Of a stretch of DNA of 64,000 nucleotides, positions 21,606 to 30,481 are shown in pieces. Numbering within the stretch: the first letter of the stretch is position 1; every line of letters starts with the position of its first letter. Source of the stretch: Shewanella putrefaciens (lineage in GTDB: Bacteria > Pseudomonadota > Gammaproteobacteria > Enterobacterales > Shewanellaceae); assembly GCF_016406305.1 (NCBI RefSeq), contig NZ_CP066369.1, forward strand, positions 452,501-516,500, written 5' to 3'. A model generated the notes under the pieces. It was not told the DNA's origin, ran no database searches, and saw only the letters and a list, made by a program, of their open reading frames with translations. Position numbers and translations under genes: made by a program.

Positions 21606-22067
21606 TTAAATCTTAACTTTTATGACGACTTTACGTACCGCAGTAGCAATATCGCCCGTGCCCGGCATATGCATATCGCCGGGGAAAAAGATCGCAAACA
21701 TGCCTGCTTTGAGTTTGATATACGAGGCATTGGCCTTGTTTGACTCGTAATCGAACTCGGCGTAGTCGTGTTTCTCAAAGTAGGGTTTTGAGGGTGCTTG
21801 ATCGGCTAAGGGTAGATAACCAAACTCTTCTTCACCGCTGAACACATATTGCACATCGATATATTTCTGATGAACTTCAAAGGGTTCTGTCGATCTGTGT
21901 TTAGTGTGGTAGTCATTGACTATCGCAAAAATATTGTCGCCATCGAGGGGATAATTACCCACGGGCAATTGGCTAAAATCTGTGGTCGCTAGGTGCGCTA
22001 AAGCTGTGGTTAGGCGTGGGCTTAATGATTGATAAATATCACGATTAGCTAAAGTGTCGACGATCAT
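21606..22067 (-). CDS. YhcH/YjgK/YiaL (DUF386) family protein
   Basis: A 153-residue beta-barrel protein of the cupin-like YhcH/YjgK/YiaL family. Some members act on sugars: E. coli NanQ (YhcH) is an N-acetylneuraminate anomerase. Family features include EVHQKYIDVQYVFSGEEEFG and the C-terminal FAIFFPGDMHMPG, whose histidines bind metal. No sugar catabolic genes are adjacent, so the substrate is unknown. It is divergent from the patatin-like gene, with 209 bp between them. Confidence 0.9.
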   Translation of the reverse strand: MIVDTLANRDIYQSLSPRLTTALAHLATTDFSQLPVGNYPLDGDNIFAIVNDYHTKHRSTEPFEVHQKYIDVQYVFSGEEEFGYLPLADQAPSKPYFEKHDYAEFDYESNKANASYIKLKAGMFAIFFPGDMHMPGTGDIATAVRKVVIKVKI

Positions 22068-22276
22068 AGGTTACTCAATATGAAGACGTGAACGGTGAGA
22101 ATAGACAAGATTATAATCAGATCTCGATCGTTTACACACGGGAATTAGCGATAAAACCCCGCGGCGACTAAGCATCGGCTTATCCCTGAAGGCGGTTCTT
22201 CGGTTTATGGGCGGCGGTTGTCGTGGTTTAATGGGGTATTTTCATCGAGATTGGACTCGTTTAAAGGACTGCAGAT

Positions 22277-23332
22277 TTGTCAGCATTACGCTTTCTCGCC
22301 GGGCCGACGGCGTTTAATACCTTGGCAGAACAAGGTCTTAATCCTGAATGTTTTACCCAGTTACTCGCCGCATCCGGTGGCCCTAAATGGCTGGGTATCG
22401 CAGGGCTTGATAAGTATCTTTTTGCGGAGTTTTTTAAAGGCAGACAAACGCCGCTATACACTTTAGGCGCCTCCTCTGGGGCTTGGCGCTTAGCCTGTTT
22501 AGCCCAGCAGGACCCACTCAAGGCCTATGGCCGCTTAGAGGATTGTTATATTGGTCAGCGTTATGACAGCAGGCCTACACCCCAGGAAGTGAGCACTCAA
22601 GTTAAGGGCGTAGTACAGGGGATTTTAGGCGCGAGTGGTGCTGGGGAGATTGTGGGCCATCCCAATATCCACAGCCATTTAGTGGTTTGTCGTGGCAAGC
22701 ATCTAAATCGTCTTACCCATAAACTCCCCCTCGCGGCAGGTTTAGCGTTCACGGCGGCAACCAACCTTGTGAGTCGCAGGAGTTTAGCTTGGCATTTTGA
22801 GCGTGTGGTGTTTAGCCAGCAAGTTGCGGCATCGCCTTTTTTACAACTCAATGATTTACCAAGCCAACAGGCCAAATTAACCGCGGCCAATATGAATGAC
22901 GTTATGTTAGCGACCGGGTCTATCCCTTTGCTGCTCGCGCCTGTGACTAAAATAGAGGGCGTGGCCTATGGGCAATACTATGATGGTGGCATTACCGACT
23001 ATCACTTCGATTTGCCGTTATCCCACGCCAAGGGATTAACCCTGTATCCACATTTTTATCCGACCATCAGCCCAGGTTGGTTTGATAAATCCTTAAGTTG
23101 GCGTCAAGGGAGAAGCCATTACCACAATGCCTTAGTGTTAGCGCCAACGGCCGAGTTTGTCGCATCGCTGCCCTTTGGCAAAATCCCCGATAGAGAGGAC
23201 TTTAAGCAATTAGATACGGCGCAGCGCATCAAATATTGGCGAGTCTCGGTGGCCTTGAGTGAGCGCTTAGGTGAGGAGTTTGCCGAGGTGATCGCTAAGG
23301 GGAATTTGATGGAAAGGCTAGAGCATTTCTAG
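22277..23332 (+). CDS. Patatin-like phospholipase-family protein
   Basis: A 351-residue serine hydrolase candidate. The start is TTG at 22277 with AAAGGA 8 nt upstream; no ATG fits. The anion-hole motif is AASGGPKWLG, the nucleophile elbow GASSGAWR (about residue 65) and the catalytic-aspartate motif YDGGITDYH (about 235), the Ser-Asp dyad plan of patatins. Between them are pieces shared with the family core such as ATGSIPLL. No signal peptide is seen, so it is probably cytosolic or peripherally membrane-bound. Predicted acyl hydrolase; substrate unknown. Confidence 0.87.
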   Translation: MSALRFLAGPTAFNTLAEQGLNPECFTQLLAASGGPKWLGIAGLDKYLFAEFFKGRQTPLYTLGASSGAWRLACLAQQDPLKAYGRLEDCYIGQRYDSRPTPQEVSTQVKGVVQGILGASGAGEIVGHPNIHSHLVVCRGKHLNRLTHKLPLAAGLAFTAATNLVSRRSLAWHFERVVFSQQVAASPFLQLNDLPSQQAKLTAANMNDVMLATGSIPLLLAPVTKIEGVAYGQYYDGGITDYHFDLPLSHAKGLTLYPHFYPTISPGWFDKSLSWRQGRSHYHNALVLAPTAEFVASLPFGKIPDREDFKQLDTAQRIKYWRVSVALSERLGEEFAEVIAKGNLMERLEHF

Positions 23333-23476
23333 GCTGTGAGCATACCAAGTACAAAATTCTTTTTTGTACTCAGCGGCTTTAGGAAGGAAATTATTTCTCC
23401 TGCTACACTCTAAGTTAATAGGGAATACGAGCGAGCGGATGGCCGTTTCCTTCTATTTGAGGGGCAGGAGGTTGCT

Positions 23477-24052
23477 ATGCAAACACGAGAAATGGCGTTA
23501 ATTATGCGCGATGCCTTGTTACTGCCACAGGGAAGGATTGAAGTCCGCGTGGTCGAACCTGGGCATCTACGAATGGTCGCGGATGTGTTAAAGGGGCGAT
23601 ACGATTTGGCCTTTGCGGCAATGAGGCCGCGGGGTAGCCCGCCCTGTTATCCCACCGCCACCCAATGCGATATTATCGATTTTAACCAGCTTGAAGATGA
23701 TTCCCTCAGCATAGTGCTCGAAGGGCGGCAGCGGGTCAGTATACTCTCGGCGGCACAGACTAAGGATAAACTGTGGATGTCCCGCACTTTACCTTGCCGT
23801 AACTGGCAGGAAGAGCCCATTCAAGGTGAGTTCGAATTGATCAGCGCCGCACTTGAGCAATTTTATGAGGTGAACCCGGATTTGCTCGAACTCTACTCCC
23901 AAGTGCATTTAGAGGATGCCGCTTGGGTAAGTCAGCGCTGGCTAGAGGTTTTACCTATGTATAACAAGGATAAACTTTTACTAGTGAATCAACCCGACTG
24001 CCATAAAACCATGGATTTTGTGCTGCAACTTATCAAGTCCCATGTGGACTGA
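23477..24052 (+). CDS. Stand-alone Lon N-terminal (substrate-binding) domain protein
   Basis: A 191-residue protein resembling the N-terminal domain of Lon protease, without the AAA+ or protease parts. The opening MRDALLLPQGRIEVRVVEPGHLRMV follows the Lon-N consensus (strand, L-x-P-x-G, R-V-x-E-P-x-x-x-x-M). A perfect Shine-Dalgarno AGGAGG precedes the ATG. Such proteins are common in Gammaproteobacteria; a role as a substrate adaptor or PUA-like binding protein is possible but unproven. It is followed by a terminator-like hairpin. Confidence 0.85.
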   Translation: MQTREMALIMRDALLLPQGRIEVRVVEPGHLRMVADVLKGRYDLAFAAMRPRGSPPCYPTATQCDIIDFNQLEDDSLSIVLEGRQRVSILSAAQTKDKLWMSRTLPCRNWQEEPIQGEFELISAALEQFYEVNPDLLELYSQVHLEDAAWVSQRWLEVLPMYNKDKLLLVNQPDCHKTMDFVLQLIKSHVD

Positions 24053-24072
24053 AAAACCGTATCGAGGCTAAA

Positions 24073-24102
24073 ATGGCGGCTGTATTTGGCCGCTATTTTT
24101 TT
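24073..24102 (+). terminator. Terminator-like hairpin abutting the next start codon
   Basis: The stem ATGGCGGC / GCCGCTAT (one G-U pair, 8-nt loop) is followed immediately by seven T residues ending at 24102. The ATG of the pseudouridine synthase gene is at 24105. The hairpin can end the Lon-N gene transcript, but it also forms the 5' leader of the next gene. Confidence 0.75.
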
Positions 24103-24104
24103 AT

Positions 24105-25025
24105 ATGACTCAAACCGCCCGCGCAGCCCAGCCTTCCTATGTGGTACTCCCTCGGGAAATTGCCGATAAATCAACCGTGTTTGCCTTTCTTGCGAGCCAT
24201 TTTGCGCGTATAGGTGAGGATGTATGGCGGCAACGGATCCTCGATGGCAAAGTGCATTGGCAGGATGGCAGTGTCATTGGGTTAGATACGGCATATCGGC
24301 CAACGGCGCGGGTCTATTATTACCGTGAAGTGCCTGTGGAAACTCGGGTCCCCTTCGAAGAGCAGATTCTTTTTCAAGATGAAAATGTCATCTTGGCCTA
24401 CAAACCCCATTTTTTACCTGTGACCCCAAGCGGTAACTATGTCAATGAGTGCCTAGTGCACAGATTAAGATTACGCACAGGTATCGAGACGATCGCGCCA
24501 GCCCACAGATTAGATCGTGAAACCGCAGGGGTGATCCTGATGACCACTCGGCCTCAAACCCGTCACTTATACCACCAACTCTTTGTTGACGATGCTATTC
24601 GTAAAGACTATCAAGCGATGGCAAAACTAACTCCCCATATCATTGAGCAATATCGAAAGGGCTGCCTGTCGTTGCCGCTACATTGGACGGTGAAAAACCG
24701 TATGCAGCCGAGTGAGCCGAGTTTTATTATGCAAGTGGTTGAAGGGGAAGCGAATACCCACTCTGAGATCAGTTTGGTGGCAATAGAGGGAGATGTAGGC
24801 TTATTCCACCTAAGCCCGATTACGGGCAAAACCCACCAGTTGCGCGTGCATATGCTCAGTCTCGGTATGCCATTATTAAATGACAGATTTTATCCAACTT
24901 TATTACCTAAAGGGCCGGATAACTTTGCTACACCCCTGAATCTGATGGCGCAGCGTTTGCGTTTTATCGACCCAGTGAGTGGGATTGACCACGATGTTCA
25001 GTGTGAAGGATTTATGCTTGTTTAG
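24105..25025 (+). CDS. RluA-family pseudouridine synthase
   Basis: Converts uridine to pseudouridine in a structured RNA. The 306-residue protein has the catalytic loop APAHRLDRETAGVILM with the essential Asp. Flanking core motifs are VILAYKPHFLPV, RKDYQAM and ITGKTHQLRVHMLSLG. The N-terminal segment (about 15-70) resembles the S4-like region of RluA proteins but is weakly conserved. The target RNA is not evident. No Shine-Dalgarno precedes the ATG; a terminator-like hairpin with its T run ends 2 nt before it. The 3' end overlaps the convergent PhoD-like gene by 14 bp. Confidence 0.9.
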   Translation: MTQTARAAQPSYVVLPREIADKSTVFAFLASHFARIGEDVWRQRILDGKVHWQDGSVIGLDTAYRPTARVYYYREVPVETRVPFEEQILFQDENVILAYKPHFLPVTPSGNYVNECLVHRLRLRTGIETIAPAHRLDRETAGVILMTTRPQTRHLYHQLFVDDAIRKDYQAMAKLTPHIIEQYRKGCLSLPLHWTVKNRMQPSEPSFIMQVVEGEANTHSEISLVAIEGDVGLFHLSPITGKTHQLRVHMLSLGMPLLNDRFYPTLLPKGPDNFATPLNLMAQRLRFIDPVSGIDHDVQCEGFMLV

Positions 25026-26940
25026 GTGGCTCGAATAGGGTTTCACTCATATCTCCATGTAAAACGGCGATTTTTGTCGGTGCACCATTGTCTGCCAAGG
25101 TTAACATACCGATACCACTTCGATTGACTAGACGTTGGCTTCGCTCACCATTGGGGCGTCTACCTCGGATCAACAAGCGTTTGCGTTTTGTCAGTAGGTT
25201 TAACGGTGAAAAATGGCCATAAAACCAACCGTTGAGCTTGTCGAAAAGCGGCAGTAACTTTTCAGGAAATTGGTTTTTAATCCCGCTGCAGGTGATTTGA
25301 TAAATATTTGGGCTGCTACGCCTAAAGCGAATGCTGATGTCGTAGGCAAAGGAGTAGTGCACATCTCCAGAGAGGATCACAAATTCCTCTGGGGTTTTAC
25401 GGTGCATAAAAATACTCAGTAGGCTGTTGGCTGCGCCCGGATGTGCCATCCAGTTCTCGGCGTCCACTAATAGGGATGCCCCCATCAACGTGGCCGTGCG
25501 CTGCACCGCTTCAATTAATTTGACCCCAAACATAGGTGCCGGCGAGACAATAATGACCTTAGACTGGCCGAGCAACTCCTGTTGCAAGTCCATTAGGGCT
25601 TCCCAATCCATTAGCCCCGAGGGTTTGGCCAAATTGGATTCACTGCGCCAGCGGCGGGTGCGGATATCGAGCACGACGAGTTTGGGAGAGGTGTCTAGGG
25701 TGTAATGCCACTGCTCAAATTGCAGCAGTTGGTCGATCAGCTCATCCTGTAGTTTGGCCTGCGGCTGCTTAAAAAAAGCATCCAATAGGGGCCTTACCTC
25801 TTTAGAAAACTTATCCGGTGCATTGCCAAGCCCTTGAAATAAAACATAGCCAATCAAAGCATTGCCAATAATACGCTTCGAAAATGCATGCTCGTATGCG
25901 GCTTGTTCCCATTTGGCGGTGAGGTTCCAATCGTCAGTGATGTCATGGTCGTCAAACATCATATAAACCGGAATGTGCGCCATAAAACGCCTGACTTGTT
26001 TCAGCCCCGCTTTAAAGGCGAGTAAGTGCTGCCATTCCTTACGCCAGCGTGCGCTATTGGCAGGTGTTAAACCCTCGATATCCTTAGGCAGTTCGACTAA
26101 ATCCCATAGCTCGGGTGACCAAGTGAGTAAATACAGGGCGATGATTTCACTCAGGCTGACTAAGTGATTTTCGGCGATGGATGACGTAAAAATCGGATGA
26201 TTGCGATACCAACGCCAGAGTGCGGTTTTGGCAGGATACTGGGTATGGGGCAGCAGGTTTTTATGCCGCTGATATAGTTCCATCGGTTGGTAGCGAATGT
26301 CTTGGCTGCCTTGGATATTCGCCCCTTCAAATAACTCACGGTTAAGACCGAGTAGTGTGATCACTTGGCCGATAGCGCATAGCATGGGGCCAGCAACATC
26401 ATCCACATAGACCTGATCGCCACTGAGCATAATCAAGGCTGGGCGCTCGTCTAAGTTGCTATCATCTAAGTTGCTGTCATCTAAGTTGCTGTCATCTAAG
26501 TTGCTGTCGATTATCCGTGATAATCGTGCATCGGCGGCGACTAAGGCATCGTCACTATGGTGATGGGGATTACGGCAAGAACCATGGTAAATATGGGTTA
26601 ATTGGGGCGTGAAACGCAGGTTTGGCGTATCGGCTTGGCCGTAGTTCAGCTCGCTTAGGTGGGCAAAAATATCCCCATGCTGGCTGGCGAACACTCGGTA
26701 GCTTGTGACGCTATTGGGCGTGAGCAACTCGGGGCGCGACAGGGTAATAAGGTATTGATGGGCGTGCTGCCCGAGTGGCACATAATGCAAATCTGCATCC
26801 TGCAACGGATATTCTTGCTCGCCTAAGTGTAATCTAAGCTCAGTCAAGGGCTCGCGGCTAACAAACCACAGGGTAAAGTGTGAGCCATCGCAGTGGCGCA
26901 GCATTGGCCCCGCCAATATTAAGGGAAGTGTTGAACTCAA
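25012..26940 (-). CDS. PhoD-like metallophosphatase
   Basis: A 642-residue protein of the PhoD-like metallophosphatase group. It starts with TTG, preceded by AAAGG at 6 nt. Metal-site features are YHGSCRNPHHHSDD, LMLSGDQVYVDDV (written MLSGDQVYVDD), YMMFDDHDITDDWN and, near the C-terminus, FVILSGDVHYSF. PhoD enzymes are phosphodiesterases/alkaline phosphatases using Fe and Ca, but this cytosolic-looking branch has no Tat or Sec signal and its substrate is unknown. The coding sequence contains an in-frame 15-bp tandem repeat giving (SNLDD)n. Monocistronic, convergent with the pseudouridine synthase gene. Confidence 0.87.
   Translation of the reverse strand: MSSTLPLILAGPMLRHCDGSHFTLWFVSREPLTELRLHLGEQEYPLQDADLHYVPLGQHAHQYLITLSRPELLTPNSVTSYRVFASQHGDIFAHLSELNYGQADTPNLRFTPQLTHIYHGSCRNPHHHSDDALVAADARLSRIIDSNLDDSNLDDSNLDDSNLDERPALIMLSGDQVYVDDVAGPMLCAIGQVITLLGLNRELFEGANIQGSQDIRYQPMELYQRHKNLLPHTQYPAKTALWRWYRNHPIFTSSIAENHLVSLSEIIALYLLTWSPELWDLVELPKDIEGLTPANSARWRKEWQHLLAFKAGLKQVRRFMAHIPVYMMFDDHDITDDWNLTAKWEQAAYEHAFSKRIIGNALIGYVLFQGLGNAPDKFSKEVRPLLDAFFKQPQAKLQDELIDQLLQFEQWHYTLDTSPKLVVLDIRTRRWRSESNLAKPSGLMDWEALMDLQQELLGQSKVIIVSPAPMFGVKLIEAVQRTATLMGASLLVDAENWMAHPGAANSLLSIFMHRKTPEEFVILSGDVHYSFAYDISIRFRRSSPNIYQITCSGIKNQFPEKLLPLFDKLNGWFYGHFSPLNLLTKRKRLLIRGRRPNGERSQRLVNRSGIGMLTLADNGAPTKIAVLHGDMSETLFEPPKQA
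26451..26510 (-). repeat. 15-bp tandem repeat inside the PhoD-like gene
   Basis: Four direct copies of CTAAGTTGCTGTCAT (plus-strand reading) with minor changes at the first and last copies. In the protein they encode four SNLDD units in a surface-type acidic loop at about residues 145-165, just before the ALIMLSGDQVYVDD metal motif. The period is a multiple of three, so expansion or loss keeps the frame. Confidence 0.92.
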
Positions 26941-27070
26941 ATTCAGCCTTTCTTATATGGGATTAACTTTTATGGGATTAACTTCGGCAAACAAGAGTAA
27001 ACAAGTGCGTTGAATATGAAAAGCTTTTAGAATCATAAGCCAAATTTCAGCGTGAATGGTGATGGGGCAT

Positions 27071-28000
27071 ATGGCGAAGATCATGGTAACGGGGGCGACG
27101 GGGCAACTCGGCAGGGCTGTGGTAAAACAGCTTGAATTAACAGGGCATGAGGTTGTCGCCACGGGTTTTAGCCGCGCCAATGATAGCGTGCACAGGCTCG
27201 ATCTTACTCATTCTAATGAAGTTGCCGACTTTGTCTCACTCCACAGTCCTCAAGTGATTGTCCACTGCGCCGCAGAACGCCGACCCGATGTCTCGGAGCA
27301 AAATCCTCAGGCAGCCTTGGCGCTGAATTTATCCGCCAGTCAAGCCTTAGCGCAGGCCGCTAAAGCTAATCATGCGTGGCTTATTTATATTTCCACCGAC
27401 TATGTGTTCGATGGAACTCAACCAAAGTATGCCGAAGATGCCGCGACTCACCCTGTTAATTTTTACGGCGAATCAAAGCGTAAGGGCGAAGAAATAGTGT
27501 TAAGTATTGATCCCGATTTTGCGGTGCTGCGCCTTCCTATTCTCTATGGGCAGGTCGAAAAACTCAGTGAGTCTGCGGTGTTAGTGCTGATCCAGCAGCT
27601 GATGGATAAACGCCCTCAGGGGATCGATGATTGGGCGGTGCGTAGCCCAACCTCAACCGCCGATATTGCCAATGCCATAGATAAGCTGATTGCCCTGCAT
27701 CTTCAAGAATTGCATCTTCAAGAAACAACAGTGCAGGGGATTTATCACTTTAGCGCCGCAGAGACTATGACTAAGTATCGAATGCTGCTGACCTTAGGGG
27801 AGATTTTACAACTCAGTACGGCGCACTTAACGCCTGAATCTACGCCGACGGATAGCGCCAAAAGGCCGAGGGACTGTACTTTGAGCTGTGCGCGTTTAGC
27901 GGCGCTCGGTATTCGCTCTGACATTGATTTTGCCACTGGCGCGCACCAAGCATTAACGCAATCGAGTGGTGCACTTGCCGCACTTGGACTCACACTGTAG
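27071..28000 (+). CDS. RmlD-like NAD(P)-dependent sugar-nucleotide reductase family protein
   Basis: Extended short-chain dehydrogenase of about 309 residues. It resembles dTDP-4-dehydrorhamnose reductase and its relative, the regulatory beta subunit of methionine adenosyltransferase. The nucleotide fold opens with VTGATGQLGRAVV (GxxGxxG), and the catalytic pair is in NFYGESKRKGE (YxxxK). The start at 27071 puts the first beta strand at the N-terminus; ATGs at 27056 and 27062 are also possible. No rhamnose genes are near, so the substrate is uncertain. The histidine kinase gene begins about 8 bp downstream and may be co-transcribed. Confidence 0.85.
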   Translation: MAKIMVTGATGQLGRAVVKQLELTGHEVVATGFSRANDSVHRLDLTHSNEVADFVSLHSPQVIVHCAAERRPDVSEQNPQAALALNLSASQALAQAAKANHAWLIYISTDYVFDGTQPKYAEDAATHPVNFYGESKRKGEEIVLSIDPDFAVLRLPILYGQVEKLSESAVLVLIQQLMDKRPQGIDDWAVRSPTSTADIANAIDKLIALHLQELHLQETTVQGIYHFSAAETMTKYRMLLTLGEILQLSTAHLTPESTPTDSAKRPRDCTLSCARLAALGIRSDIDFATGAHQALTQSSGALAALGLTL

Positions 28001-28008
28001 GAATGGCT

Positions 28009-29298
28009 ATGACTAAGATATTAGGCACCAGTCTGCAGGCCGCCGACCAAGTCGCATTGCTACGAACCTTAGGTCTATTGCTACAAATTGGCTTAACTAC
28101 GTTTGCCGCCGACACCTTTGGCCTTAGCCTGCAAATGGAGCCATTAATTCATGTGCTTGTGCTGGAAATCCTGTTTCTATCCCTCACACTGGCATTGCGT
28201 AAACCTTTGTTTGCCAAAGAGAGTGGCCTCTTTATCGCCCTCAGCCTAGACACTTTATTTTGGATCTCCTGGTTGCACTTTTCCGGTGGTGCCACCAATG
28301 CGTTTATCTCGTTACTATTACTGCCCATCGCGCTTGCGGCAGTGACTTTACCTATCTGGGCACCTTGGGTGCTAACGGCGATGTCGACGCTCGCCTACAG
28401 CCTGATGATCTTTACCGTGCCTGAATCGCCGATGCAGCACCATGGCATGGACATGAGTTCCCACTATTTAGGCATGTGGTTTAATTTTGTGATTTCAGCT
28501 TTGGTGATGACAACCAGCGTGGCGTTAATCACTAAACGTATGCGCCGGCAGGATGCGCAATTGGCATTTATGCGCGAGGGGCAATTGCGCCAGGAGCAAC
28601 TGCTGGCGTTGGGCACCGCCTCGGCGCAAATGGCGCACCAATTGGCCACGCCGCTATCCACCTTAAGGCTATTACTCGATGAAGTGAAAGAGGAAAGTGG
28701 CGATGCTTCTGCGTTAGTGGAAGAGATGGAAACTGCCCTAGGGCGCTGCGAGCATACGCTTGCCGAATTGCGTTTAGCCACCGAATCGATTCGTGACCGC
28801 CGCCAGCGTCCATTGTTATTCGGCGAGTTGATTGATGGACTTAAACAGAAAACACTGCTGTTGATGCCACAAACTGAGATCCAGTGGTTGATGACCTGCA
28901 CTGCCGAAAAACTCGCCGAGCGCAGCATTTTAACCGATATGAGCCTAACCCCAGCGATCATGGCGTTGATTGAAAATGCTGCCCGCGCGAGTACTGAAAC
29001 CCTAGGGAGGGCGCAGGTGGATATCAGTGTGGATATAGCACCAAGGGAAGATCAGATCTATCTGCAGATCCGCGATTATGGCGCAGGTATCGCCCCCGCT
29101 TTATTACCGCAACTCGGCACATTATTAATCGAGAGTCCCAAGGGCCTAGGCATAGCCCTGTTGCTCAGCCATGCGAGTTTAAACCGACTGGGCGCAGAGC
29201 TTATCTTGGCGAATCATCCCCAAGGAGGCACAGTGGCACAGATCCGTTTTTCAGTGTTAGGGCCGCAGAGCCAGAGCACCGATGAGGCAAGTGTATGA
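28009..29298 (+). CDS. RegB/PrrB-like membrane sensor histidine kinase
   Basis: About 429 residues. The ATG at 28009 is chosen because TAGGA lies 6 nt upstream. Six membrane helices fill residues 15-185, as in RegB/PrrB redox kinases that respond to the quinone pool. The phospho-acceptor region reads SAQMAHQLATPLSTL, matching the RegB-type HELGTPL box in place. The ATP-binding boxes are ALIENAARAS (N) and DYGAGIAPALL (G1), then GLGIALLL (G2). The gene overlaps the response regulator by 4 bp (ATGA). Predicted to phosphorylate that regulator in a redox-control system; the signal is inferred from the family. Confidence 0.9.
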   Translation: MTKILGTSLQAADQVALLRTLGLLLQIGLTTFAADTFGLSLQMEPLIHVLVLEILFLSLTLALRKPLFAKESGLFIALSLDTLFWISWLHFSGGATNAFISLLLLPIALAAVTLPIWAPWVLTAMSTLAYSLMIFTVPESPMQHHGMDMSSHYLGMWFNFVISALVMTTSVALITKRMRRQDAQLAFMREGQLRQEQLLALGTASAQMAHQLATPLSTLRLLLDEVKEESGDASALVEEMETALGRCEHTLAELRLATESIRDRRQRPLLFGELIDGLKQKTLLLMPQTEIQWLMTCTAEKLAERSILTDMSLTPAIMALIENAARASTETLGRAQVDISVDIAPREDQIYLQIRDYGAGIAPALLPQLGTLLIESPKGLGIALLLSHASLNRLGAELILANHPQGGTVAQIRFSVLGPQSQSTDEASV

Positions 29299-29846
29299 AA
29301 CGGCTACTGATTATCGAAGATGACCAAGCACTGGCAAATATCTTGGCGCGAAGGCTGAGCCGCCACGGCTTTGAGTGTCGTTTAATTCACGATGCCAGTG
29401 ATGCCCTGCTGGTGGCGCGGGAATTTCGCCCAAGCCATATTTTGCTCGATATGAAACTTGCCGAGGCGAATGGGCTAGGGCTCATTGTGCCACTGCGTAA
29501 TCTGCTGCCCAAGGTGACTATGGTCTTGCTTACTGGTTACGCCAGTATCGCCACCGCAGTAGAAGCCATTCGCCTCGGCGCCGATAACTATTTGGCTAAG
29601 CCAGTGGATACCCAAACTCTGCTTGCAGCTTTGGATATGGATAGTCATTCCCATACACTTCAAGAAGATGAAGTCGACGACTCGCCGCTTAACCCTAAGC
29701 GGTTAGAGTGGGAACATATTCAGCAAGTGCTCAATGCCAATCAAGGTAATGTGTCGGCCACCGCCCGCCAACTCGGCATGCACCGCCGCACCTTGCAGCG
29801 TAAGTTATTAAAGAAACCTGTGGGTGAAGGCGGGCAGGTAAAATAA
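29295..29846 (+). CDS. RegA/PrrA/ActR-type response regulator
   Basis: A 183-residue two-domain regulator. The receiver (about 1-120) has the acidic pocket IIEDDQA, the phospho-acceptor in HILLDMKLAE (about D54), the Thr in LLTGYAS and the Lys in LAKPVD. The C-terminus is a Fis-type helix-turn-helix: VSATARQLGMHRRTLQRKL. This is the arrangement of RegA/PrrA/ActR, which activate or repress respiration and energy-metabolism operons. It is translationally coupled to the kinase. The usual poly-proline linker of this family is replaced by an acidic linker. Confidence 0.92.
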   Translation: MKRLLIIEDDQALANILARRLSRHGFECRLIHDASDALLVAREFRPSHILLDMKLAEANGLGLIVPLRNLLPKVTMVLLTGYASIATAVEAIRLGADNYLAKPVDTQTLLAALDMDSHSHTLQEDEVDDSPLNPKRLEWEHIQQVLNANQGNVSATARQLGMHRRTLQRKLLKKPVGEGGQVK

Positions 29847-29950
29847 AGCCGTTTGGGTGCAATTTTTATAACTCATTAAATAATAAATTTTTTTATCATT
29901 AGAATGGCGATAGCACTAAGAGTCACCAAAGGGCTACAGGAGTCAGTAGT

Positions 29951-30427
29951 ATGCGAAAGTATGATGGAATCGAAGTGCGTTATCGAAGCCCTGAAACCGA
30001 TTTAGCCAAAAGCTTACAAGTGATTGAGAATCTATTGGGATTTGCGCCCGAGCCGCAGCAGTTAGATTTTGATTTATCCTTTTGGGCGGGCGGATCTGGG
30101 GTTTACGATAAGTTGGTGATCTCTTGCTCCGTGACGCTCGACCAGTGGCACATACTCAAGCAAAAACTGGATTTATATTCCCCCGAAGATGCTTTAGCAC
30201 GGGACGATTGGCGTGAGGACTTTATCTGGTTAGTCGCTGACGATGAGGTATGCAGCGATATTTTGGCCGCATCGGCGCAGTTTATTAATGACAATAAAGC
30301 GCCCTTTCAAGATGCATGCCTTGACTCCCATACCCTCTATTTTAGCGATATGAGCGATGTGAACGGCTGGACCGCGGTATGGGGTCAAGGGAATCGATTA
30401 AATTATGCGCATTTTTGCCAGGGTTAA
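29951..30427 (+). CDS. Protein of unknown function
   Basis: A 158-residue soluble protein that I do not recognise. It is acidic and rich in aromatic residues (Trp and Tyr, for example WGQGNRLNYAHF at the C-terminus). No signal peptide, membrane segment or known motif is seen. A good Shine-Dalgarno (AGGAG, 9 nt before the ATG) and codon use like its neighbours support a real gene. It has its own promoter region downstream of the RegA-like gene and is convergent with fliB. Confidence 0.7.
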   Translation: MRKYDGIEVRYRSPETDLAKSLQVIENLLGFAPEPQQLDFDLSFWAGGSGVYDKLVISCSVTLDQWHILKQKLDLYSPEDALARDDWREDFIWLVADDEVCSDILAASAQFINDNKAPFQDACLDSHTLYFSDMSDVNGWTAVWGQGNRLNYAHFCQG

Positions 30428-30481
30428 CGCTTATCAAGAGACCATGTTCATCCAGCGATAAAACACTCTGATGTTATGGCC

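Noticed and set aside
26956..26984. Two copies of TATGGGATTAACTT upstream of the PhoD-like gene
   Set aside because: A single 15-bp-spaced duplication without symmetry; too little to call an operator.
27703..27732. A short duplication GCATCTTCAAGAA in the RmlD-like gene
   Set aside because: It is just two copies (HLQE twice) in coding sequence and needs no special explanation.
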